Below, one piece after another: positions 1-7,699 of a stretch of 18,943 nucleotides of DNA. Within the stretch, counting starts at the first letter, position 1. The number at the start of each line of letters is the position of its first letter. This DNA comes from Chlamydiota bacterium. Its GTDB lineage: Bacteria > Auribacterota > UBA3054 > B51-G9. The translations under genes and the position numbers were made by a program. Location: the NCBI GenBank assembly GCA_003648225.1, contig QMOL01000019.1, forward strand, positions 1-18,943, in the 5' to 3' direction. The notes below the pieces were generated by a model, which was given only the letters and a program-made list of their open reading frames with translations, was not told where the DNA came from and did not search any database.

Positions 1-3000
1 AATTCACCGCCGATGGTGGAATAGGAGGTTATCGAGCCGGTGGCGGTGGTGGCGGTCGTGTTGCAGTTTATTATTTTGAAAGCATCTTTTCAGGTGTACC
101 GAATTCTACTGTTTCAGGCGGATCGGGCGGAAGCGGCGGATATCCCGGTGAAACGGGTACAATTATTTTCTTTGGGCCAAAGGAAAGATTTCTTGTTTCA
201 GATAATTCTATTTATATTGATGGAAACCAAAACCATTTCAAAATGAGAAACGGTGTTGACGCTCCTGTTGGCCTTCGTGTTCAATGTCTTGCATCCGGAT
301 CTGGAGAAGCGAATAAATATGCGGTGCCATCAACAAACAAGTGGAAAACTATTGTTCCTCAAGGCGCAAAAGTTTTCGGTTATTTTATGCCGAATGATTG
401 TTACGAAGACAATGTTCGCGAAACAAAGATGGGCGATGATGACGCTGGAACAAAAGCTGATGATGCAAATTCGCCCGGCTTCGTTTCCGCCATTATTTCT
501 TTTACGGACACTAATCGAGTTGGCTGGCTCAGAGCCTTTTCAAGTGTGATTATCACCAACGCTGCTTATTACGGCGACACAGTAGCAATTGACTCAGTTC
601 TTGATTGGCCGGGTAAAATGAATGTTGCATGGATTCCCGCAAATCCGATTATTTCAAACATTAATCCCGCTTTTGTTATTCCCTTTGATGTAGTTCCTAC
701 TTCCGCTTTTGAAAGATTAGAAGGTTCGGTTGATTCGTCTGTTTCAGGTGGGAATAATCAATTGCAAAGTGAGTGGATTCTTGTCGAATATCGTCTTGAA
801 GGTTCTACAACATGGTTGCCTCTTGACAATAGCATCAATTCAAATGGAGATTTCAGCGGTACTATTTCGTCTCCTGATTATCCGGTTGATGCTTATGTGA
901 GGGCAAGAATGAAAGATAATTATACTCCGCGTACGGGCTTACCTCTAAGCGATGAGAAAATAGTTACTAATGTTGGTCCGCTGCTTATTGAAATGACCAC
1001 TATAGGACCTTTCCTAACTAACGCCTGGCCGGTTAGAGTTTCAGGAACTTCGCTTAGCGCTAATACTATTGTTCTCTCAAACACAACCGATGGCTCTACT
1101 CATTTATGCTCCGGCACGGATAACTGGGCTTGCGACTTAACCGGCAATGACAACACTTATGAAAGTTATGTGGCTGTAGCGATTGCCGGCGCGGAAATTG
1201 CCGTTTCATCTAATTCCGTTTCTATTGACCAGGATAATATTCCGCCAGCGGTCACTATGATTTCTCCGGCAAATAATTTTACGAGTCGTTCGACTACTAT
1301 CACATTCACATTCACCGCTATGGATATTGGTCACAATGTTGCTTACACAGAAATTTCTACAAATAACGGTGTTACATGGTTTAACTTCACATCCGGTAAC
1401 TCACTAACTTTTGCCGATCATCAACTCTGCTCTTGGCGCGCAAGAGCGACCGATGATGTTCCATTAGGGAACACTTCAGCCGGTACGAATCAATTTAATT
1501 TTTTGGTTTATGCTCTGCTTGTTAATATGAATAACTATGCTCCTATTTTGACTAATTCATGGCCGGTAAGAATTTCAGGAACATCGCTTAATGCTAAATC
1601 AATTATCCTTTCTAATATTACTGATGGATCAACAACTTTATGCACCGGCATTGACAATTGGTATGTTAACTTAACCGGCAATGACAACACTTACGAAAGC
1701 TATGCAGCTGTTGCTATTGACGGAACAGTAATTGATGTTTCAACTAATTTTGTTGCGATTGATCATGATAATATTCCTCCTACTGTAACCATGATTTCTC
1801 CGCAAAATAATTCTACGAATCGATCCACGTCTGTCACATTTATCTTTAATGCCGTGGACGATCGGCATAGTATCGCTCACACGGAAATCTCTACTAACAA
1901 CGGAGCCGCATGGTTCAATTTCACTTCCGGTAACTCGCTTACCTTTGATGACCATCAGCAATATTCATGGCGCGCAAGAGCCACCGATAATGTTCCTTTG
2001 GGAAATACTTCTGATGGTTCTAATCAATTTAATTTCCTGGTTTTTAATGAAGTTAAACTTGATGTTATGTGCGTTTGGCCGCAATATATTGGCGCGGGAC
2101 AATCAGGTGTTGTTGAATTCATCTCCGATTTTGGAGCGAATTACCGGATTTATGCTGTTGATAGCAGCACTCAAGACCTTGCTGTCGGTGTTTGTAATGA
2201 TGGATGGAACCTTATACATTTTTTTGGTAGGGATTTGCCTGACCAAACTTTCAACAATCCTAATCATCTTTTTGTTGAAGTTGGCACACAACTTTTTGAT
2301 GGCGGCTTTGTTTATGTTGTTGAAGATTTATCTACCGATAAAAAGGATCCCACTATAGATATTGATGGTGATGAAATTTCCGTCAGCTACAAAGGATCCG
2401 GATCTGTTTCTTCAAAAGGCCGCACGCTTTTTATCAAAAATGGTTCGCCAAAAGATAAAATTATGGTGAAAGTTAAAGCTGCTAAAGGTGTTGGTGACGG
2501 CGTTTGCCGAATTTGCGGAATAATTACCGACAGCGGATTCTCAAGTATTAAAATTACCGGAGATCTTGACAAACTCGAAGCCGGAGGAGAAGGTAAAACG
2601 GTCATATTGAAAGGCGGAAATCTTGGGCAAAAATGCGCCACAGAACGATTCTTTGTGATTTTTGACGGGCCAAAAGAAAAAGCAAAAGGAAAAATTATTG
2701 TTAAAGCTTCAAAAAATAAATCCACGAAAAGTTTTATCGGGGGAAATATTTACGCAAATATTCTTTGCGGAACTTTACAAAATGAACCGAATACGGTCGC
2801 TTCGCTCGGAAGTTTAAAAATAATCGCTGATATTGGTGGAGATATCGGTTTTCCTGACGGCAATAAACGTTTATTAGCTTATTCTCTCGGGAAATTATCA
2901 ACTAAAGCAGCCAAAAATGTCGGCGGGGGGATTATTGATTATTCCGCCTATTTTACCGGAGAAGAAAAATCAGGAAAAGGTATGAGTGCTAAATCTATTC

Positions 3001-3257
3001 TTGCAAATGATATTATTGATTCTACCGGTTCAAATGTTTTCTTTGTCTTTGGTTATAATGAACTAACAAATCCTCTTAATGTAACGAACTGGCTTATTGA
3101 ACCTGTAATTCACAGTTTCGGAAAAATTACTGTTAAGGGCACTGCTCTTGACGGAACTTTTGTGATTAAAGAATGGCTGAAAGGTGATAAGTCCAAACAT
3201 GTAAAATCAAAAGCTATAGACAATGCTGTCTGGATTGTCAACGGCGTGAAAGAATAA
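1..3257 (+). CDS. Large repetitive secreted/surface protein, 3' part (5' end outside window)
   Basis: The reading frame is open from base 3, so the ATG at 243 is an internal Met and the gene begins upstream of the window. About 1,085 residues are visible. The first visible stretch is a Gly-rich segment with a run of six Gly followed by RVAVYY, a motif I associate with giant extracellular beta-structured proteins of PVC bacteria. Next come Ig-like/fibronectin-like beta segments (about 660-980). Two tandem copies of a 178-residue unit follow (993-2060), each containing DNIPP-VTMISP, TEISTNNG and SWRARATD. The C-terminal third (about 2340-3257) is rich in short beta strands and Gly/Lys (for example SSIKITGDLDKLEAGG), resembling beta-solenoid repeats. 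No catalytic motif and no C-terminal anchor or sorting signal is visible. An adhesion, cell-surface or matrix role is inferred from composition only. The gene ends immediately before the PHP gene. Confidence 0.85.
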   Translation, partial: FTADGGIGGYRAGGGGGGRVAVYYFESIFSGVPNSTVSGGSGGSGGYPGETGTIIFFGPKERFLVSDNSIYIDGNQNHFKMRNGVDAPVGLRVQCLASGSGEANKYAVPSTNKWKTIVPQGAKVFGYFMPNDCYEDNVRETKMGDDDAGTKADDANSPGFVSAIISFTDTNRVGWLRAFSSVIITNAAYYGDTVAIDSVLDWPGKMNVAWIPANPIISNINPAFVIPFDVVPTSAFERLEGSVDSSVSGGNNQLQSEWILVEYRLEGSTTWLPLDNSINSNGDFSGTISSPDYPVDAYVRARMKDNYTPRTGLPLSDEKIVTNVGPLLIEMTTIGPFLTNAWPVRVSGTSLSANTIVLSNTTDGSTHLCSGTDNWACDLTGNDNTYESYVAVAIAGAEIAVSSNSVSIDQDNIPPAVTMISPANNFTSRSTTITFTFTAMDIGHNVAYTEISTNNGVTWFNFTSGNSLTFADHQLCSWRARATDDVPLGNTSAGTNQFNFLVYALLVNMNNYAPILTNSWPVRISGTSLNAKSIILSNITDGSTTLCTGIDNWYVNLTGNDNTYESYAAVAIDGTVIDVSTNFVAIDHDNIPPTVTMISPQNNSTNRSTSVTFIFNAVDDRHSIAHTEISTNNGAAWFNFTSGNSLTFDDHQQYSWRARATDNVPLGNTSDGSNQFNFLVFNEVKLDVMCVWPQYIGAGQSGVVEFISDFGANYRIYAVDSSTQDLAVGVCNDGWNLIHFFGRDLPDQTFNNPNHLFVEVGTQLFDGGFVYVVEDLSTDKKDPTIDIDGDEISVSYKGSGSVSSKGRTLFIKNGSPKDKIMVKVKAAKGVGDGVCRICGIITDSGFSSIKITGDLDKLEAGGEGKTVILKGGNLGQKCATERFFVIFDGPKEKAKGKIIVKASKNKSTKSFIGGNIYANILCGTLQNEPNTVASLGSLKIIADIGGDIGFPDGNKRLLAYSLGKLSTKAAKNVGGGIIDYSAYFTGEEKSGKGMSAKSILANDIIDSTGSNVFFVFGYNELTNPLNVTNWLIEPVIHSFGKITVKGTALDGTFVIKEWLKGDKSKHVKSKAIDNAVWIVNGVKE
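993..2060 (+). repeat. Tandem duplication of a 534-bp (178-aa) Ig-like unit
   Basis: Copy 1 (993-1526) and copy 2 (1527-2060) align without gaps over about 170 residues, with roughly 70% amino-acid identity counted by eye. Shared blocks include WPVR-SGTSL, LTGNDNTYESY, DNIPP-VTMISP, TEISTNNG, WFNFTSGNSLTF and VPLGNTS. Each unit probably contains two beta-sandwich modules, split near DNIPP. The DNA is also strongly similar (for example around 1140-1165 against 1674-1700), pointing to a fairly recent internal duplication. Confidence 0.9.
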
Positions 3258-3956
3258 ATGATTATACGCGCTGATTTACATATCCATTCCGGAGACGATC
3301 CTTACGATAAACTTCCATATACGGTTTTCAATGCAATTGATCAGGCAGCCGCTAGAGGGATTAATTGCATTGCAATAACCGACCATATGCAATTTTCTTG
3401 GAAGCGTGAATATAGTGATTACGCGAAAAAAAAGCAGGTGCTTTTAATTCCTGGAATTGAAACACAGATAATAAATAAAGATGTAATAGTTCTTAATTCC
3501 GATAAAAATGTCGAAAGAATAAAAACATTTGATGACTTGCGCGCTTATCGTTCAGAGAAGCATTTAATCATTGCGCCCCACCCGTTTTATCCTATAAAAT
3601 ACGCGTTAAAGAAATTACTTTACGAAAATGCTGATATATTTGATGCGGTTGAAATATCTTCATGTTATTTAAACTGGTTTAATAAGTTCAATTTAAAAGC
3701 GAGAAAAGCAGCGAGGAAACTTGCAAAACCATTAATCTGTAATTCAGATTCACATGCCTTATGGCAGATTGGAAACGTATGGACGGAAATAGAAGTTAAC
3801 AGCTTAACTATTCAAAACGTAATTACTGCCGTAAAAAAAGGAAAAGCAAAGACTTGCTGTCGTCCGATGACACATTTTGAATTTTTTAAGTTTTTTGTGT
3901 GCGGAGCCTTTCCGAGAAGTTTCAGGAAAATGTATGAACACTTAGTCACCCATTAA
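3258..3956 (+). CDS. PHP-domain metal-dependent phosphoesterase
   Basis: This 232-residue protein has the ordered metal-binding motifs of the PHP superfamily: DLHIHS (H8, H10), ITDH (D42, H43), GIE (E68), APHP (H108) and NSDSH (D164, H166). These typically hold two or three divalent metals for phosphoester hydrolysis. The length fits stand-alone PHP proteins related to histidinol-phosphatase and YciV-type enzymes. I cannot name the substrate. The C-terminal 40 residues (after TCCRPMTH) are basic and aromatic and lie outside the core. The start ATG directly follows the upstream stop (TAAATG). No good Shine-Dalgarno is seen, so expression may depend on translation of, or co-transcription with, the preceding surface-protein gene. 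The function of that pairing is unknown. Confidence 0.85.
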   Translation: MIIRADLHIHSGDDPYDKLPYTVFNAIDQAAARGINCIAITDHMQFSWKREYSDYAKKKQVLLIPGIETQIINKDVIVLNSDKNVERIKTFDDLRAYRSEKHLIIAPHPFYPIKYALKKLLYENADIFDAVEISSCYLNWFNKFNLKARKAARKLAKPLICNSDSHALWQIGNVWTEIEVNSLTIQNVITAVKKGKAKTCCRPMTHFEFFKFFVCGAFPRSFRKMYEHLVTH

Positions 3957-3978
3957 AAAGTCACATGGTTTTTAAGGG
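3949..3978 (+). terminator. AT-rich imperfect hairpin at the 3' end of the PHP gene
   Basis: CCC-a-TTAAAAA (3949-3959) pairs with TTTTTAA-GGG (3969-3978) across a 9-nt loop, with one bulged base. It overlaps the PHP stop codon. The stem is mostly A-T and no T-run follows, so it is at best a weak terminator of the plus-strand unit. Confidence 0.25.
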
Positions 3979-4213
3979 CAACTACTTACGGAAGAAAAGG
4001 AATATTAAAGAATTATTCTGTTCATATATTTGTTTTGTTATCTCATTGCCTTGCAAAATCGTAATCCATAAATCCAAAACATTTCGGCCGCTATGCGCTC
4101 GCGCAGTAAATGCCGCTATCGTAATTTTATTACCGCACGCCTGTTTTCATGTTTTAGGTAACCGCACCGCATCCGGTTTATGGCTTAACACTTTCCTTGC
4201 GACTTTTGGATCT
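3979..4213. other. Convergent intergenic region without a supported gene
   Basis: This is the spacer between the converging PHP gene and GH106-like gene. A 97-codon plus-strand frame (3965-4258) crosses it and runs into the GH106-like gene, but its Cys/Phe/Arg-rich product looks like nothing known. Bases about 4085-4170 are more GC-rich than the surroundings and contain the repeated octamer GCCGCTAT (about 4087 and 4111) and a GCGC-rich stretch. It could be a remnant or a dispersed repeat. I see no clear terminator for either gene. Confidence 0.4.
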
Positions 4214-7200
4214 TCAGACTTTCATATCTTCATACCTTTTAATTTCCGGTTCTGCTAATAATCCTGCCGGATAAAGCATATAATTTTCTGAAAAGTTTGC
4301 ACCATCGGTTGTGAAATTCCCGGGTCCGTACGCGTGAGCTTTCAGTGGGATTTGATGAAGTGGTCCGAAAGTGTTTCTTCTTGTTAAAACGACTTCGAGT
4401 TCAATATTTTTTATGCCTGATTTTACAACTTCGGTAATGTCAACTTCATAAGGATGCCACGGCGCGAATCCGATAAATTTATCATCGGCAAAAACTTTAA
4501 TTAAAGCACCTTCATTTTCCGGCGCGGAAATAATTATTTTTTCATTATCAGGACGCTGGGGACAGCGTCCCTCCATCTTAGGCTGATGACAAGGTTCCTC
4601 CATTTTAGGATGCTGAGAACCTGAAAGTCCCTCTATCGGCAAATTATAGCGAACTGCACCGGAATAAAAGGGGAGTCCCTGAGTAGTTATGCAGCCAATA
4701 TTAAGTTTTTCCGGTAACGCGGTTAAGGTTTTATTTTTCCCGTCAATTTTTACACCGAAATTACCGAGAAGATAAATCGCTTCCCAATCAATTTCTTCGT
4801 GAAAATCAGTTTCAATTTCAATGCGGTTAGTTCCGTGTTTAAGCAATGAAACCGGGAGGGTAGTTTTTTTAAAACAGATGTCAATCCACGTATCCGGATT
4901 TTCATCGAAGTTAATTTTATTGCCATTAATTTTTACAGAGAAATTTTGCGGCTCCTCCATGCAAAATTCTAAATCTTTTTTCGGTATTTCTTCTACATTA
5001 AAAGAAAACGCAAGAGATACTTTTCCTTTGGATTCAGGTTTCGCGTGACCACGCAGCATGTCTCTGTACCAGGGCTGAATCATACTTCCGCTGCGCGGTT
5101 CGAGATTAAAACGTTGTCTGATTGCCCGATCGACTTTAAGGATTTCTAATTCTATTTGCCATTCGCCGTCATTTATTTTATATTCAGCCGAATCGAGGAC
5201 ACAGATATTCGATTCGTTTAAAGAATAATCAAAAGGACCGGATAATTTTTCTGTTGAAGAAATTTGTAAATCTTTTTTAAGCGGAATTGTTTCATCAATT
5301 TCATCATTGATAACAAAAACTTTTGAGCCCGCGGTTGAGAGAGAAGTTATAAACTGAATTTTTTCGCCTGATTTATTTGAAGTAATTTTATAACGAATGC
5401 CTGACAAGCAGTCCCATTCGACAATTTTTGTCGGTTGAACTTTTGCGGAAATTTTTATTTCACCTGTTGGATTTTCCAAATCAGTATTGAGCAGAACTAA
5501 AATATATTCATCATCATTTTTTCTCAATTGACAAAAAATCTTTTCCATTACTCTCCCAGTTTCGGCATCGGTAATGGTTACAGGGTGAGCAACACATTTT
5601 GCACATTCAGCCATTGCGGTTTTTTTATCGAAAGACGTTGTTGTGACAGTTGCGGCAAAAGATTTGGCTTCATCGGATTTTTCAGCATTGACATATTCAG
5701 GCGGCTCACCTGCAAAAATAACTTTCCCTCCTTCCTCGGAAAATTTTTTGAGAACGTTTAGAACACTTTTGCGAATTGTAGTTGAGCCGGCGACTAGAAC
5801 GCCACGATAAGCGGCTTCACCGATGTCAAGAATAGCGTTTCCGGTTTCATCTTTTCTAATTTTATAAAGGCGGGATATCATTTCTTCATCACCATAATCG
5901 AAATCAATTTTTTCACTTGCAAGCCAATCGAAAACTTTGCGGAATTTACTTTCCAATTCCTGAACAACAGGATCATTTGGAAATGTGTATGCGCCAACAC
6001 GGCTCCACGCGCTTTCAATCGGGTGAATGACGAGCAGGTCGCGGCATGGGTCACCCGTATTGAGCATAACTCCCATTCTCGCAAAATAAGTTTCTACAAC
6101 ATCGTAATCTTTCCACCAACCTGATTGGTGAAGAATACTTGCCGGATAATCGCGTTTGGCTTCTCCTTTCATAGTGTACCAGGAGAGGTGATGGCATCTT
6201 AAATTCACCCCGAAAAGGGTTTGCCAGTCACCGACTGCTTTATGTGATTGGAAATTAAACTGCCATCCTGTGCAGCCGTATAATTCTGAAAGCAGCCATT
6301 TTTTACCGGTTTGTCTTCCAGCTGAGGAAAGTTGTTTTGCAACCCAGTATTTTTTACTGCCTTCGCTTAGTTCATCCATTCCCGGATAATCCATAAATTC
6401 GTAATATCTCATTGCGGAGCTGCAGAAAGCAGTTTGCATAACGAGATTACCTTCTTCGAGAATATGGCCTGTAATAATGAGATTATTATCATTGCACCAT
6501 TTTTGACAAATTTTAGCATAATTATCGAGAAATAATTGTTGAGTGACTTCAACAAAATCCCACTTTACTTTTGCAACTTCATTACCATCAACACGAAGAA
6601 AAAGTTCCGGCAAACAAGGAATTAAATCATAACCCGTTCTCTTTTTAAATTCCTCAGGCATTTTGTCTGTCCAGGAAGTTGAAGAAGGAGAACCACTTGC
6701 CTGACCGGGAAAGCCATAAAACATATTCGCGCGTCGAGGTTCATCGGTAAAAATTCCTTTAATTGATTTCCCGAATTTTTCACCACATTTCTCTTTATAT
6801 TTTTCGTGAGTAACACGTATGAATTCTCGTGTCGCTTCAGGATTCATTGTGTCAATATAAGTTGTTCCATTATAAAAACTATTTTCTTTTGAGAGTTCAA
6901 CTTTAAAAATTAGATATGATTCACCGGCTTTTGCATTCGCTTCATCAGCCGAATGAATTTGTCTTGGATTTGTGCAGATAACTTTTTCCTTTAGTTCGCA
7001 AATGAAAATTGCTACGGCGTCATTATCCCATTCGAAGTTTTCCGGAGCAGCAACTGTCATGTGCAGGAACCGCTCGCGGTATTTTTTATCTTTAGTAACG
7101 AGTCCGCCTGCGAGACCGCTGGGCCATCTGTCTTCATCATAGAGCCATGTTTCCATGCCGAGTTTTTCGCCTTCATCTGTACATGCGTTAATGAGATCGA

Positions 7201-7399
7201 ACCATTCATCACTGAGGTATTCAGTTGCGAGACCTGTTCTCGAGTGCATAAAATAGCCGCCCATCCCCATTTTTTTCATAATGTGTATTTGGCGGATAAG
7301 TTCATTTTTATTAAGTTTGCCGTTCCATGACCAGAAAGGTTTTCCTCTCCACTCATTTCCCGGATTATAGAAAGTATTTAAAAGTTGTTTTGGTTTCAT
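4214..7399 (-). CDS. GH106-like glycoside hydrolase (putative alpha-L-rhamnosidase)
   Basis: This 1,061-residue protein opens with the N-terminal signature of GH106-type hydrolases: PFWSWNGKL, a Gln-containing helix, MGMGGYFMHSR-GL and LYDEDRWPSG (residues 21-95). A TIM-barrel-like region follows, with FTDEP (217-221), GHILEEGNL (311-319) and SELYG (371-375). These acidic residues are candidates for catalysis, but I cannot assign them. The C-terminal part (about 720-1040) is beta-rich and ends with a galactose-binding-like module containing LTRRNTFGPLH. In this family that module binds sugar or shapes the active site. There is no signal peptide, so it probably acts in the cytoplasm on imported oligosaccharides. 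Residues about 926-950 (SGSQHPKMEEPC onwards) are an unusual Pro/Cys/Lys-rich insertion encoded by a palindromic repeat. No Shine-Dalgarno precedes the ATG. It has its own promoter and is the last gene of the locus. The exact family and substrate are less certain than the hydrolase call. Confidence 0.75.
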   Translation of the reverse strand: MKPKQLLNTFYNPGNEWRGKPFWSWNGKLNKNELIRQIHIMKKMGMGGYFMHSRTGLATEYLSDEWFDLINACTDEGEKLGMETWLYDEDRWPSGLAGGLVTKDKKYRERFLHMTVAAPENFEWDNDAVAIFICELKEKVICTNPRQIHSADEANAKAGESYLIFKVELSKENSFYNGTTYIDTMNPEATREFIRVTHEKYKEKCGEKFGKSIKGIFTDEPRRANMFYGFPGQASGSPSSTSWTDKMPEEFKKRTGYDLIPCLPELFLRVDGNEVAKVKWDFVEVTQQLFLDNYAKICQKWCNDNNLIITGHILEEGNLVMQTAFCSSAMRYYEFMDYPGMDELSEGSKKYWVAKQLSSAGRQTGKKWLLSELYGCTGWQFNFQSHKAVGDWQTLFGVNLRCHHLSWYTMKGEAKRDYPASILHQSGWWKDYDVVETYFARMGVMLNTGDPCRDLLVIHPIESAWSRVGAYTFPNDPVVQELESKFRKVFDWLASEKIDFDYGDEEMISRLYKIRKDETGNAILDIGEAAYRGVLVAGSTTIRKSVLNVLKKFSEEGGKVIFAGEPPEYVNAEKSDEAKSFAATVTTTSFDKKTAMAECAKCVAHPVTITDAETGRVMEKIFCQLRKNDDEYILVLLNTDLENPTGEIKISAKVQPTKIVEWDCLSGIRYKITSNKSGEKIQFITSLSTAGSKVFVINDEIDETIPLKKDLQISSTEKLSGPFDYSLNESNICVLDSAEYKINDGEWQIELEILKVDRAIRQRFNLEPRSGSMIQPWYRDMLRGHAKPESKGKVSLAFSFNVEEIPKKDLEFCMEEPQNFSVKINGNKINFDENPDTWIDICFKKTTLPVSLLKHGTNRIEIETDFHEEIDWEAIYLLGNFGVKIDGKNKTLTALPEKLNIGCITTQGLPFYSGAVRYNLPIEGLSGSQHPKMEEPCHQPKMEGRCPQRPDNEKIIISAPENEGALIKVFADDKFIGFAPWHPYEVDITEVVKSGIKNIELEVVLTRRNTFGPLHQIPLKAHAYGPGNFTTDGANFSENYMLYPAGLLAEPEIKRYEDMKV
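4551..4620 (-). repeat. In-frame palindromic and 27-bp tandem repeat element inside the GH106-like gene
   Basis: GGACGCTG-GGGA-CAGCGTCC (4551-4570) is a perfect 8-bp stem-loop. It overlaps two adjacent 27-bp units, 4567-4593 and 4594-4620, that match at 21 of 27 positions. A second inverted repeat, AGGTTC (4592-4597) with GAACCT (4617-4622), frames the second unit. Each unit encodes nine residues (centred on HPKMEE and QPKMEG), so the frame is kept. The encoded segment interrupts an otherwise ordinary beta-rich domain, as expected for a REP-like or coding-palindrome insertion. Confidence 0.75.
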
Positions 7400-7482
7400 A
7401 AAATGCTTTATATTTTATTATTTTTTTTTGATTTTCAATAATTATGGTAAATTTGTTAAATATTATGTTATAATACGGCAAT

Positions 7483-7511
7483 ATTATAGTATTATTAATT
7501 CTTTTTAGCAA
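7483..7511 (-). promoter_or_regulatory. Sigma70-type promoter for the GH106-like gene
   Basis: On the minus strand, TTGCTA (7511-7506) is followed by a 17-nt spacer and a perfect TATAAT (7488-7483). Transcription would begin near 7476, leaving a leader of about 77 nt before the ATG at 7399. The rest of the 300-base gap (7400-7699) is AT-rich. Apart from this promoter and the weak terminator at 7539-7559, I see nothing definite in it. Confidence 0.55.
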
Positions 7512-7538
7512 TGAGCTTACTTGAAAAGATATTACTTC

Positions 7539-7559
7539 AAAAAAACTACTTAAAAGTAG
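7539..7559 (-). terminator. Weak intrinsic terminator after the GH78 gene
   Basis: On the minus strand, CTACT (7559-7555) pairs with AGTAG (7550-7546) around a 4-nt TTTA loop and is followed by seven T (7545-7539). It lies about 140 nt after the GH78 stop and just upstream of the next promoter. The stem is short and AT-rich, so termination would be partial. Confidence 0.35.
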
Positions 7560-7699
7560 AATAATGGGATGTTCAAGCTAAAAAAAGATGTAAAAGCCAA
7601 ATCTGGTCAATTACCGCATTGATTTCAGCTCAGCGTATAAAAATACGTTTTCGCTTTATCGCCTTATAATCGCCGAAAATCTAACTTTTTAAGGAATGA

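Noticed and set aside
243..245. ATG as the start of the large plus-strand protein
   Set aside because: The same frame is open back to base 3 and encodes a typical Gly-rich segment, so this Met is internal.
3965..4258. 97-codon plus-strand frame in the convergent spacer
   Set aside because: It has no recognisable domain and an odd Cys/Phe-rich composition, and its end overlaps the GH106-like gene on the other strand.
7625..7660. CGTAT/ATACG hairpin after the GH78 gene
   Set aside because: The stem is 5 bp and common by chance in AT-rich DNA. The hairpin with a T-run at 7539-7559 is a better terminator candidate.
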